NCBI RefSeq assembly: GCF_001589285.1
Contig: NZ_JEMA01000212.1
Location: forward strand, 1-32,534
Direction of reading: 5' to 3'
Length of the DNA: 32,534 nucleotides
Origin: Sorangium cellulosum
Lineage (GTDB): Bacteria > Myxococcota_A > Polyangia > Polyangiales > Polyangiaceae
The notes beneath the pieces were generated by a model. It saw only the letters and a list, made by a program, of their open reading frames with translations, had not been told where the DNA came from and did no database searches. The position numbers and the translations under genes were made by a program. The stretch's first letter is position 1. Each line of letters begins with the position of its first letter. Positions 15,942-24,921 of the stretch are shown piece by piece.

Positions 15942-18900
15942 ATGATTCTCAGCGATCAGAAGATCCAGCACGTGAGCACGATCACCCACGATGGCAAGGT
16001 CGTGGTCTTCGGCACCGGTCCCGACGGCACCCTCTGGTACACCGTCAAGCGCAGCGGCTTCGAGGACACGGCCCTGAACGCCGACGCCGACCCGTTCGGC
16101 TTAGAGGGCTTCAAGAAGCTCCGGCTCGGCGCGTCGATCCCCGACCCGTCGGTGATCGAGAGCGAAAAGAACTCCCTCTCGGACAAGGACGGCAACGTCC
16201 TCGTGAGGAGCGTGTACGGCAGCTCGGACGAGGTGGTGAAGAGCGTCGACGCGCCCGTACAGGTCGTGTCGGCCTTGAATCAGCTGTTCGTGTTCCGGCA
16301 GTCGCCGGGCGGCAAGATCCTCGTGAACCGCTTCGTGCTCGACGGCATGACCAACGAGCTCGTGCCCAGGCTCGAGGTGCGGTTCCGGCGCAGCAAGCAG
16401 CGGCTCAAGCCGCAGAAGTCCGCCACCTCGAAGGACGGCGGGAGCTTCGACAACCTCGATTACCGCGACATCGACGGGAATTACTTCTACGAAGGCGCCC
16501 TGGAGCTCGGCTTCGCCGGCACGGTGGCCAACGGGTGGTTCTCGCCCGTCTTCGTGCCGACCGCCGAGAGCGATCGGAACCGCTGGCACCTGTTCGTCCA
16601 CGACGCGGCGGCGGGCAAGCTGGTCCTCTACACGGTGGGCTCCGGCGAAAACGGCCTCTTCGACGTCAAGGACTACCTCTACGCCCGGCGGGACCCCTCG
16701 AACGCGAAGAACACCCTCTACCAGTCGGTTCCGGGCATCGTCCGCCGGACGATCGATCTGACCGGGCTGACAGTCGCCGGCGGCCCGTCGGCGACGACGT
16801 ACGATCTTCAAAAAGAGGTGATGACCGACGCGGGCCCGCAGCTCATGCGCGACACCATGCGGGTGATGCTCGCGGTGCCGGTGAAGGCGACCGGCAGCGA
16901 GGTGGTGAAGACCGCGGTGCTCGACTTCGCGCTCGCCGCGGACGGCACGCTGTCGCAGATCGACCCCACGCCGGACCAGAGCGAGATCCTGCGCAGCGAT
17001 CAGCGCGAGGTCGTCACGCCGCTCTCGCTGTTCGACGGTATCAAGGAGATCGCGGACGAGTCGCCGCCGCCCTTCGGGACCATCGTGGCCACCGAGCGGG
17101 GCGGCGACGACAAGCTCCAGATCCGGTCCAAGGACTCGCTCCCGGCGGATCTCAAGACCGGAGCCAAGGTGAAGATCCGGGGCACCCAGAGCTACGACGG
17201 GCACTACAAGGTGCTCAGCGTCGACAAGGCGACGTTCCAGGTCGCGGCCAGGTTCGAGAACAACGAGGCGGGGTTCTGGGAGGTCGCGCCAGACAAGCAG
17301 ACCGGGCTCGTGTTCGACAACATGGTCGTCGGCGCGGAGAAGACCGCGGACAACAAGCTCATGATCGTGTGCCCGGCGCACGATCTGAAGGTCGGCGACG
17401 AGGTGCAGATCTCTGGCACCCAGACGTATGACGGGATCTTCCCGATCACGTCGCTCGTGGCGAGCAAGAGAGCCTTCGTGCTGAACGCGCCGTACTTCGC
17501 GGGCGAAGCGGCGAACCTGAGCAAGGTCGTCCGCCGGGGGCTGCGGATGGACGGCAATGACTGCGTGGAGACTCCGGACCTGGAGCTCGCGCCGCCGAGC
17601 CCGGAGCGGCGCCTGGGCCGCACGTTCTCGGCCTGGGTGCGGGTGGACGCCGCCGGCAACCTGGAGCAGAGCCTGGTGAAGGACAGCGGCGGGATGATGG
17701 ACCTCGCCCTCGGCGCCGACAACAAGGCGAAGCTCGTGGTGCGGATGAGCGACGGCCGGGCGCGGACCGTGACCGACCCGAGCGCGATGCCCGCCGGCGC
17801 GTGGGTGCACTATGCGGGCACTGTCGATTACGTCACGAAGACCGGAGGCGACACGCGGATCGCTCTCTGCCGGGACGGCGTCGAGGTCGCGCAGCAAACC
17901 GTGGAGCACGCGATGCCGTGTCACCTGCGCGACCAGGTGATCGGGTTCGACGGCACGAACGCTTATGTGGAAGTACCGGGGTTCGCCAGCCCGACGCAGG
18001 CCATGACGGTGTCGGTATGGGCGCGCAGCGCGACCCCGACGTGGAACGCCGACGGATGCCTCGTGAGCAAGCGCGACGCGTTCATCATGCACCCCATCGC
18101 GGGGACCAAGGAGGTCAGGTTCTACGTGTTCCTGGACGGCATCGGCTTGAAGCTGATCGCCTGCACGCCGGCCGACATCCAGGCCTGGCATCTGTACACG
18201 GGCACGTACGATGGCCAGACGCTCCGGCTCTACGTCGACGGAGCGCTGGTCAGCGAGCTTCCGTGCGCCAGCACGATCCAAGCGGACTCGCACGCCATGT
18301 GGATCGGCGCCGACGACTGTCCGGGCAATCGCTACCTCAATGGTCGGGTCGCCGGCCTGGAGCTGTGGAGCCGCGCGCGAACGCAGGCCGAGATCGCCGA
18401 GGACATGGCCAAGCAGAAGACCGGCCGCGAAGCGGGCCTCGTCGGGTACTGGCCGCTCGACAACGGGACGACCAAGGACATGTCGCCGGCGAAGCGTCAC
18501 GGCGTCTTGAAGGGCAACCTGGCGTGGACGAAGGCAGCGTATTTGCACCCCCAGGCCGCGCTTCCGGCAGCGCCCGGCGTGAAGCTCGCCAGGACCATGA
18601 AGCTCGACGGGGTGGACGACTTCATCGAGGTGCCGGCCCACGCGAGCCCCACGGGCGCCATCACGGTGTCGGTGTGGGCGCGCAGCGCGACGCCGACGTG
18701 GAACAGCTATGGATGCCTCGTGAGCAAGCGGAGCTCCTTCATGTTCCACCCCTGGCAGGGCTCCCGAAACATCGACTTCCGCCTCTGGATCAACGGCGCA
18801 CAGGTCACTGCCCCGTTCACGCCGGCGGACATCGAGGGGTGGCACCTGTATACAGGCAGCTACGACGGCAGCCAGGTCCGCTTCTACATCGACGGCGCCC

Positions 18901-21900
18901 TCGTGGCGCAGGCGCCCGCGTCCGGGCCCATCGACGCGGACGCGTCCGGGGTGATGTACATCGGTCACGATGACGGCTATGGCCCGACAGAGCGCAATTT
19001 CAACGGGCAGCTCGCCGACGTGCAGGTGTGGAGCTCCGCGCGCTCGCAGGCCGACATTCAAGCGGACATGCACCGCAAGCTCAAGCTCACCGGCAAGGAG
19101 AGCGGCCTCGTGGGCTACTGGCCGCTCGACGCCGGCGCCGGCGACCTCTCGCCGAACCAGCGGAGCGGCTCGATCAAGGGCAACCCGGCGCTGGTGAGCG
19201 CGGGCGCGACGCACACCCTCGGCCAGGCCTTCCGCGGCGAGATCTCCGGCGTGCAGATCTGGGACGAGGCGCGGTCCGCGGCCGACGTCAAGGCCACGAT
19301 GCACGTGAACCTGAGCGGCAAGGAGAACGGGCTCGCCGCCTATTACCGCATGGGCGCGGTCGTCTACGAAGAGCAGCCGCCGATCGTGCCGGACTTCTCG
19401 CACCACGGCAGGAACGCCGTCGTGTACGGCGATCCCTACGCCGGCGCGCGGCGCCTCAACCGCGCGACGGGCTCGGGCAAGAAGGTGGTCAGGTACGGCA
19501 GCGAAGAGCTCCTGGCGGTCAGCAAGCGCGGCGTTTACGAAGAGAGCTTCGAGTTCCGGGTGACCTCGCCCGACGCGGCGTTCGATCCGAGCAACGCCGA
19601 CGGCACCGGGCGCAGGCTCTTCACCTTCTCGTACTGGGGCAAGAGCAGCCGCGGTAGCAAGGAGAGGAAGGAGTTCCCGGCCGGGAGCGTGCAGCAGAGC
19701 GATTTCGCGAGCCTGGGCGGCGGCTGGTACAAGGCCACCTGCCAGGTGGTGGTGCCCGATGGGGTCAGCCTCATGCGAGCCTTCGAGATCTCGGACGTGC
19801 GCGGCAAGTGGGGAGCCGAGAGCTCGGCGCCGGCCGCGGAGTGGACGTCGATCGACGTCCGCAAGCACCGCATCCGCCTGATCTCGGACTCGGTGACGCG
19901 CGACAGGTACACGGACGCGACGGTGCTCTCGTCCTTGCCCGCGCAGGCGCAGGCGGTGCTGGACGACCTGACAAGGATGGGCCGGGCGGAGGCCAAGGTG
20001 GGCCGCATCGAGGGGCAGATCCGCGATCTCATGGAGCGGATCGACGTGGCGAAGAACAACCAGCGCTACGTCGACGAGAGGAACGACCTCGCGAGCAAGG
20101 TCCCGACCCTGCAGGCGCAGAAGACAGCGGCGCAGAATGAGCGCAGGGCGATCGTCGACGATCGGTGGAGCTACTACCATCAGGTGCTCAACCTGCACAG
20201 CGGCAAGGACATGACCGCTGGTACAGAGCTCAACGTCTATCAGTACGGCGCCTGGGGCAAGGACGCCCTGGACTATCAGCGCTGGCGGGTCGAGGACCGC
20301 GGAGACGGATACTTCCATATCCTGCAACAGCACAGCGGATTGGCCCTGGGCGTGCCGGGCAACGGGGGGAAGGACGCGGACCTCCGGCTCGCGGCGCTGG
20401 CCGGCGAGTGGAACATGCAGTGGAAGCTCCACTGCCTGGATTCCAGCGCGAGTTACTATGCCCTCGCGCCGAGGCACAATGAAAGCCTCTTCGTCGAGGT
20501 CGCCTGGGAGGCGACGAACGACGGAGCGGCGATTCAGCTCTGGGACTGGAGAGGCGGCAATCACCAGAAGTGGCATGTTCTGAAGAGCAGCGACATGACC
20601 AGAGAGGCCAAGGGCGCCCTCAAGCTCAAGGACGAGAAGATAGCGAGCATCGATTCGGACATCGGGGCGAAGCAGGCGCGCATCGACTGGCTCAACGACG
20701 TGCTCGCGGCCAATGAGAGCCTCGCGGCGCTGGAGAGCCAGCTCGCCGCCGCGCAGGCCGATCTGAACCAGAGCCGCACGGATCTCGCGACCAGGAACAC
20801 GGCGGTCATGAGCGGGCTCGCCAAGGCGCCGCCGGCGACCATGCCGGCCATCGCGACGGACGTTCGGAACCTGGTGACGGCCGGCGCGGTGCTCGATTTC
20901 GCCCAGCCTACGGGCAGGGTTCGGCTCGCCGAGAGCTGCGAAGGCAACGTGCTGCTCACCTATTTCGACCCGCAGGGCCGCATGCGCGCGACCGCTTACG
21001 ACGCGGCGGCGGACAGCCGCAACGCCACGTTCGAGCAGTGGCTGCCCGACGCCGCGCGCGCCTCTGCCGACATTCGCGACAGCGGCGACAAAGTGACGCT
21101 GCAAAAGGCCGTGAGCCTGCCTGCGAGCGGGTGGACGTGCGAGGCGTGGGTACAGTACCCCCTGGCCACCAGGAGCGATGGGGCGGCGTACGACGCGAAC
21201 GTGGTGGCCAGCGCGGACACCACGCCCGACGTGCCGCTCATGGTGCGAAAGGGCAACCGGCTGGGGCTGATGGTCGATGGCTGGTTCTTCGACAGCGGCG
21301 TCGACCTGAAGCGGACGATCGCGGCGGGGTGGCACCACGTCGCTGTGGCGACGAGCAAAGGCACCACCGCCTTCTACGCGGACGGCGAGAAGGTCGGCAG
21401 CCGCAAGACCTTGCAGCCGGCCATCCGCCTCAAGGGCGCGGCGGACTACGTGGAGGTGCCGGCGCACGCGAACCCCACGACGGCCATCACTGTGTCGATC
21501 TGGGCGCGCAGCGCGACCCCTAGCTGGAACGGCTCTGGCTTCCTGGTGAGCAAGCGGGACGCGTTCGTCATGCACCCCGCGGCAGGCAGCCGGCAGATCC
21601 AGTTCTACGTCTTTGTCAGCGGCCAGGGCTGGAAGGCTGCCAGCTTCACGCCGGCCGATATCCAGGGGTGGCACCTGTACACGGGCACGTTCGACGGCAG
21701 CTACATCCGCCTCTACGTCGACGGGGACCTCGCCGCCGAGCTCCGGGTCGAGGGATCGATCCAGGCGGCCTCGGGCCCGATGTACATCGGCTACGACAAC
21801 GGCAACAACGCCTACTTCAAGGGCGACATCGCGGAGGTGTCCATCTGGAGATCGGCCCGATCCCTGGCCGACGTCCGGGAGGACATCTACCGGTCCTTCA

Positions 21901-24851
21901 ACGGCGACGAGGCGGATCTCGTCGGCTACTGGCGCATGGACGACGTCGAGGAGGGAGGCGTGGTCAAGGTCAAGGACCTCACGCCCAACAAGCGCGATGG
22001 CCTCTTGAAGGGCGCGCCGGAGGACGCGACGATCACGACAGCGCGGGCCATGGATATCAAGGTCCTCGGCAACACACCCTCCGGAGGCAGCCCCGTCGGC
22101 CGGCTCGCCGACGTGCGCCTCTGGGCCCTCGGCTTGACCGACGCCGAGGTTGCGGCCCACGCCCGGGCGTCGATCTCGGGCAACGAGCCCGGGCTCGTCG
22201 GCTACTGGCCCTTCGATGAGGCCGCGGGCGCGACAGCGCTCGACCGATCGGCCGGCGGCCTGGCGCACGGCTCGCTGCTCGGCGTGGAATGGATGGGGCT
22301 CACGGCGAACCTCGGCCACCCGGGCAGCAAGGTGCTGCGCCTGCCCGATCGGGGCAAGACGTACGTGCAGTGCCCGGCGATCGCGCCGGTCACCACGGGC
22401 TTCACGTTCGAGTGCTGGGCGCGGCGCAGCGGCGCAGACGCGGGCCCGCACCAGTTCATCGCCGGCATGCCCGGTCAGGGCGGCGCCGGGATGTTCATCC
22501 TGGGGTTCATCGACACAAGCAAGATCATGCTGGGGATCGCTGGCACGAACGTGACTTCGGCTCCGGACTACAAGGATGATGGGGACTGGCACCACATTTG
22601 CGCCACGTGCGACCAGCTCACGAAGACGGTGCGAATCTACTACGACGGCGTGAAGGTCGAGGAGAAGACAGCGACGGGCGACCTCACCGTGTCCGGCGCG
22701 CTCTCGATCGGCAAGTTCCCCACGGCAGACGTCTATTTCAGGGGCGACCTGGCCGAGGTGCGGATCTGGGACCGGGCGCGCACCGAGGCCGAGATCCGCG
22801 CGAACATGCGGCGCCGCCTCGCGGGCGCCGAGCCGAACCTGCTCGCCTGTTACCCGCTCGACGAGGTGAGCGGAGACAGGAAGGTCAAGGACAAGAAGAC
22901 GGGCGTTTACCAGGGCCAGATCAACGGGAGCGCCACGGTGGTCCCCACGACCTCGCTGCCCGTGGCGGTAGCGGAGAGCCTGATCACCACCGAGTACAGC
23001 TCGGTCGAGGTCGGCCCGGAGGGGAAGAAGCAGGCCTTGATGAGGCGCATCTTCGGATTCACCACCGGAGGCCAGGCGCAGCTCTGGCCCGAGCAGCGGG
23101 TCGAGGAGCTGACGTTGCAATGGGTCGGCAACACCCAGATCAACCCGACGCTGCTCGGCTACATCGAGGGCGCGCCGCCGGTCCCCTCGGAGAACCTCAC
23201 GGTCGACGAGGACTACAACGGGGCCACGGCGGTCACCCTCAGGCAATCGGACGAGACGAGCTATAGCTGGCAGCGCAGCGAGACGATCCACGGGGGGCTC
23301 AGCATGGATGGCTTCCTCGGGGCGGCGTGGGGCGTCGAGGCGGGCCCCGCGTTCATCTCGAGCAAGGTCTCGGAGGGCCAGGCAGGCGCGATCTTCAACT
23401 ATGCCTTCGAGAAGACCGACACCAAGGACACCTCGATCACCGCGGCGTCCACCCTCGCCATGAGCGACACGCTGGAGCTCTCGGGCATCGCCGAGGACAA
23501 GGCCTCTTGTGCTCGCGTGGGCAAGCGCTGGGTGCCGAAGAACGTGGGCTATGCGCTGGTGATCTCGGGCATGGCCGACGTCTTCGTCACCAAGCTCAAG
23601 AGGAGCGGCCGCATGGTGAGCTACGACATCCGGCCGGTCGAGGGCGTGCCGCTCGACGTCAACACGATCACGTTCCTGATCAACCCGACGTACACGCTCA
23701 ACGGGAGCCTCGACGGCATGGTCGGCTCGATGCCCGCGGATCCGACGTTCTATCCGCACGTGCCCGACATGCGCGCGCAGTATGGCTCGCTCTACCCGGC
23801 GAGCTACTTCCGGATCAAGGAGGCGTACGCGCTCAAGGACGCGATCGAACGGCAAGACAAGGAGCGAGAGAGCTTCTTCTACAACTTCAGCGCGGACCAG
23901 GTCGACCAGCTCCACGCGTTCAGCGAGCCGAGCGCTCCGGGCGTCCCCGTGGGGGGCACGCAGGTGTCGTCGAAGCCCGCGAAGTCCGCCGAGGAAGATC
24001 TGAACGCGATGAACCAGCAAAACGAGGAGAAGAAGAAGGAGCTCAAGAGCGAGGGCGAGAAGCGACAGGCGGAGATCAAGGGCAAGTACAAGACCCTCGA
24101 GGGACGGGTGCGCGCGGGCGCGGCCTTCGCCGACTGGCAGCTCCGCATGGAGAGCATCCAGACCAGGGCGCGCAAGCGCAACATCGTCAACACCTACGTG
24201 TGGGACGGCGACGGCGGGCTCCGCGCGGAGGAGCAGAGCTTCGCCGGCACGATCGAGCACTCGATCAGCACGGAGATGAGCCACAGCGGCGGCATCGGCG
24301 CCAATGCCGACGCGGCGGTCTGCGGGTTCAAGTTCTCGCTGTCGCTGGTGGGCTCGGGAGGCAAGGTGGACGCGAACAGCAAGAGGCTCAGCACGAGCAA
24401 GAGCCTCGAGCTCAGCGTGGACCTCTCGGGCGTCGAGAAGAGAGGCCTGACCGATCCGGGGGACAACCCGCTCGTGCCCGGGGAGAAGGTGGATCGTTAT
24501 CGGTTCATGACGTTCTACCTGGAGGGCAACACGGACCACTTCGGCGACTTCTTCAGCTACGTGGTGGATCCGGTGTGGCTGATGAGCAACGACGAGGAGG
24601 CGCGCGCGCTGCGCCAGGCGGGCGCTGCCAAGCCGAACAAGTGCTGGCGGGTGCTGCACCGGGTGACGTACGTGGAGCGGCCTGTGCTCATGGGCTTCGG
24701 CCGCGACACGCGCGCGCTGGCGATGGGCAACGTGGACGAGGTGGTGACCGACTACTTCGCCGATCTGGAGCGCAAGCACCAGGTGATCGACGTCCGGCTC
24801 GGCGGCATCGAGGACAGGCTCGCGGCGATCGTCGCCAAGCTCGGCGCGTGA
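15942..24851 (+). CDS. Giant multi-lectin protein (LamG-like repeats plus ricin-type beta-trefoil)
   Basis: 2969 aa, no signal peptide. N-terminal 1-380 is beta-rich with repeated DGTLWYTVK- and LVLYTVGSG-like strands, possibly a propeller. Two related ~65-aa units (about 380-450 and 460-525) share the pattern KVGDEVQISGTQTYDGIFPI, as in phage fibre proteins. LamG/concanavalin-like domains occur at about 531-660, 665-840, 885-1065, 1661-1827, 1827-2002 and 2129-2311, each ending in a GLVGYWPLD-type strand. A ricin-type trefoil (1411-1546, QRWRVEDRGDGYFHI and HQKWHV) lies between coiled coils (1334-1408, 1549-1620). The C-terminal 640 aa are unknown, with two Ser/Thr/Gly-rich alternating segments (about 2471-2516, 2770-2830) and a charged helix (2684-2747). 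Start supported by GAGG five bases upstream. Glycan binding is likely; adhesin, fibre or toxin remain open. Confidence 0.88.
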   Translation: MILSDQKIQHVSTITHDGKVVVFGTGPDGTLWYTVKRSGFEDTALNADADPFGLEGFKKLRLGASIPDPSVIESEKNSLSDKDGNVLVRSVYGSSDEVVKSVDAPVQVVSALNQLFVFRQSPGGKILVNRFVLDGMTNELVPRLEVRFRRSKQRLKPQKSATSKDGGSFDNLDYRDIDGNYFYEGALELGFAGTVANGWFSPVFVPTAESDRNRWHLFVHDAAAGKLVLYTVGSGENGLFDVKDYLYARRDPSNAKNTLYQSVPGIVRRTIDLTGLTVAGGPSATTYDLQKEVMTDAGPQLMRDTMRVMLAVPVKATGSEVVKTAVLDFALAADGTLSQIDPTPDQSEILRSDQREVVTPLSLFDGIKEIADESPPPFGTIVATERGGDDKLQIRSKDSLPADLKTGAKVKIRGTQSYDGHYKVLSVDKATFQVAARFENNEAGFWEVAPDKQTGLVFDNMVVGAEKTADNKLMIVCPAHDLKVGDEVQISGTQTYDGIFPITSLVASKRAFVLNAPYFAGEAANLSKVVRRGLRMDGNDCVETPDLELAPPSPERRLGRTFSAWVRVDAAGNLEQSLVKDSGGMMDLALGADNKAKLVVRMSDGRARTVTDPSAMPAGAWVHYAGTVDYVTKTGGDTRIALCRDGVEVAQQTVEHAMPCHLRDQVIGFDGTNAYVEVPGFASPTQAMTVSVWARSATPTWNADGCLVSKRDAFIMHPIAGTKEVRFYVFLDGIGLKLIACTPADIQAWHLYTGTYDGQTLRLYVDGALVSELPCASTIQADSHAMWIGADDCPGNRYLNGRVAGLELWSRARTQAEIAEDMAKQKTGREAGLVGYWPLDNGTTKDMSPAKRHGVLKGNLAWTKAAYLHPQAALPAAPGVKLARTMKLDGVDDFIEVPAHASPTGAITVSVWARSATPTWNSYGCLVSKRSSFMFHPWQGSRNIDFRLWINGAQVTAPFTPADIEGWHLYTGSYDGSQVRFYIDGALVAQAPASGPIDADASGVMYIGHDDGYGPTERNFNGQLADVQVWSSARSQADIQADMHRKLKLTGKESGLVGYWPLDAGAGDLSPNQRSGSIKGNPALVSAGATHTLGQAFRGEISGVQIWDEARSAADVKATMHVNLSGKENGLAAYYRMGAVVYEEQPPIVPDFSHHGRNAVVYGDPYAGARRLNRATGSGKKVVRYGSEELLAVSKRGVYEESFEFRVTSPDAAFDPSNADGTGRRLFTFSYWGKSSRGSKERKEFPAGSVQQSDFASLGGGWYKATCQVVVPDGVSLMRAFEISDVRGKWGAESSAPAAEWTSIDVRKHRIRLISDSVTRDRYTDATVLSSLPAQAQAVLDDLTRMGRAEAKVGRIEGQIRDLMERIDVAKNNQRYVDERNDLASKVPTLQAQKTAAQNERRAIVDDRWSYYHQVLNLHSGKDMTAGTELNVYQYGAWGKDALDYQRWRVEDRGDGYFHILQQHSGLALGVPGNGGKDADLRLAALAGEWNMQWKLHCLDSSASYYALAPRHNESLFVEVAWEATNDGAAIQLWDWRGGNHQKWHVLKSSDMTREAKGALKLKDEKIASIDSDIGAKQARIDWLNDVLAANESLAALESQLAAAQADLNQSRTDLATRNTAVMSGLAKAPPATMPAIATDVRNLVTAGAVLDFAQPTGRVRLAESCEGNVLLTYFDPQGRMRATAYDAAADSRNATFEQWLPDAARASADIRDSGDKVTLQKAVSLPASGWTCEAWVQYPLATRSDGAAYDANVVASADTTPDVPLMVRKGNRLGLMVDGWFFDSGVDLKRTIAAGWHHVAVATSKGTTAFYADGEKVGSRKTLQPAIRLKGAADYVEVPAHANPTTAITVSIWARSATPSWNGSGFLVSKRDAFVMHPAAGSRQIQFYVFVSGQGWKAASFTPADIQGWHLYTGTFDGSYIRLYVDGDLAAELRVEGSIQAASGPMYIGYDNGNNAYFKGDIAEVSIWRSARSLADVREDIYRSFNGDEADLVGYWRMDDVEEGGVVKVKDLTPNKRDGLLKGAPEDATITTARAMDIKVLGNTPSGGSPVGRLADVRLWALGLTDAEVAAHARASISGNEPGLVGYWPFDEAAGATALDRSAGGLAHGSLLGVEWMGLTANLGHPGSKVLRLPDRGKTYVQCPAIAPVTTGFTFECWARRSGADAGPHQFIAGMPGQGGAGMFILGFIDTSKIMLGIAGTNVTSAPDYKDDGDWHHICATCDQLTKTVRIYYDGVKVEEKTATGDLTVSGALSIGKFPTADVYFRGDLAEVRIWDRARTEAEIRANMRRRLAGAEPNLLACYPLDEVSGDRKVKDKKTGVYQGQINGSATVVPTTSLPVAVAESLITTEYSSVEVGPEGKKQALMRRIFGFTTGGQAQLWPEQRVEELTLQWVGNTQINPTLLGYIEGAPPVPSENLTVDEDYNGATAVTLRQSDETSYSWQRSETIHGGLSMDGFLGAAWGVEAGPAFISSKVSEGQAGAIFNYAFEKTDTKDTSITAASTLAMSDTLELSGIAEDKASCARVGKRWVPKNVGYALVISGMADVFVTKLKRSGRMVSYDIRPVEGVPLDVNTITFLINPTYTLNGSLDGMVGSMPADPTFYPHVPDMRAQYGSLYPASYFRIKEAYALKDAIERQDKERESFFYNFSADQVDQLHAFSEPSAPGVPVGGTQVSSKPAKSAEEDLNAMNQQNEEKKKELKSEGEKRQAEIKGKYKTLEGRVRAGAAFADWQLRMESIQTRARKRNIVNTYVWDGDGGLRAEEQSFAGTIEHSISTEMSHSGGIGANADAAVCGFKFSLSLVGSGGKVDANSKRLSTSKSLELSVDLSGVEKRGLTDPGDNPLVPGEKVDRYRFMTFYLEGNTDHFGDFFSYVVDPVWLMSNDEEARALRQAGAAKPNKCWRVLHRVTYVERPVLMGFGRDTRALAMGNVDEVVTDYFADLERKHQVIDVRLGGIEDRLAAIVAKLGA
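17080..17515 (+). repeat. Two tandem ~65-aa units in the giant protein's N-terminal part
   Basis: Protein-level tandem repeat. Unit 1 contains KVKIRGTQSYDGHYKVLSVD, unit 2 contains EVQISGTQTYDGIFPITSLV, and each ends in a strand with Phe/Ala. The GDxVxIxGTxxYDGxxxV pattern resembles small beta domains in phage tail-fibre and baseplate-type proteins (resemblance by eye). Confidence 0.6.
17935..18480 (+). repeat. LamG-like unit, copy 1 of the near-identical set
   Basis: Encodes FDGTNAYVEVPGFASP...MTVSVWARSATPTW and ends in GLVGYWPLDNG. It shares the 17-base word TGGGCGCGCAGCGCGAC and flanking DNA with the units at 18595 and 21421. Confidence 0.8.
18595..19140 (+). repeat. LamG-like unit, copy 2
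   Basis: Encodes LDGVDDFIEVPAHASPTGAI and SVWARSATPTWNSYG, ending GLVGYWPLDAG. It is closely similar in DNA to copy 1, its immediate upstream neighbour, which points to tandem duplication. Confidence 0.8.
21421..21950 (+). repeat. LamG-like unit, copy 3
   Basis: Encodes LKGAADYVEVPAHANPTTAI and SIWARSATPSWNGSG, ending DLVGYWRMDD. It is about 2.3 kb from copy 2, separated by the coiled coils, the ricin-type domain and a divergent LamG unit. Confidence 0.78.
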
Positions 24852-24858
24852 CGCGATC

Positions 24859-24906
24859 GACGCCGCCGCGGCCGGCCGGGGGGCACGGGCCGGCCGCGGC
24901 GGCGTC
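24859..24906 (+). promoter_or_regulatory. Perfect 19-bp hairpin just upstream of a ribosome binding site
   Basis: Bases 24859-24877 pair without mismatch with 24888-24906 around a 10-base G-rich loop. The giant gene ends at 24851 and the next gene's GGAGGAG starts at 24912, so the hairpin fills most of the 70-base gap. There is no T-tract, so it is not a classical terminator. It could protect or process mRNA, or set the ratio of the two products. Confidence 0.75.
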
Positions 24907-24921
24907 ACCACGGAGGAGACC

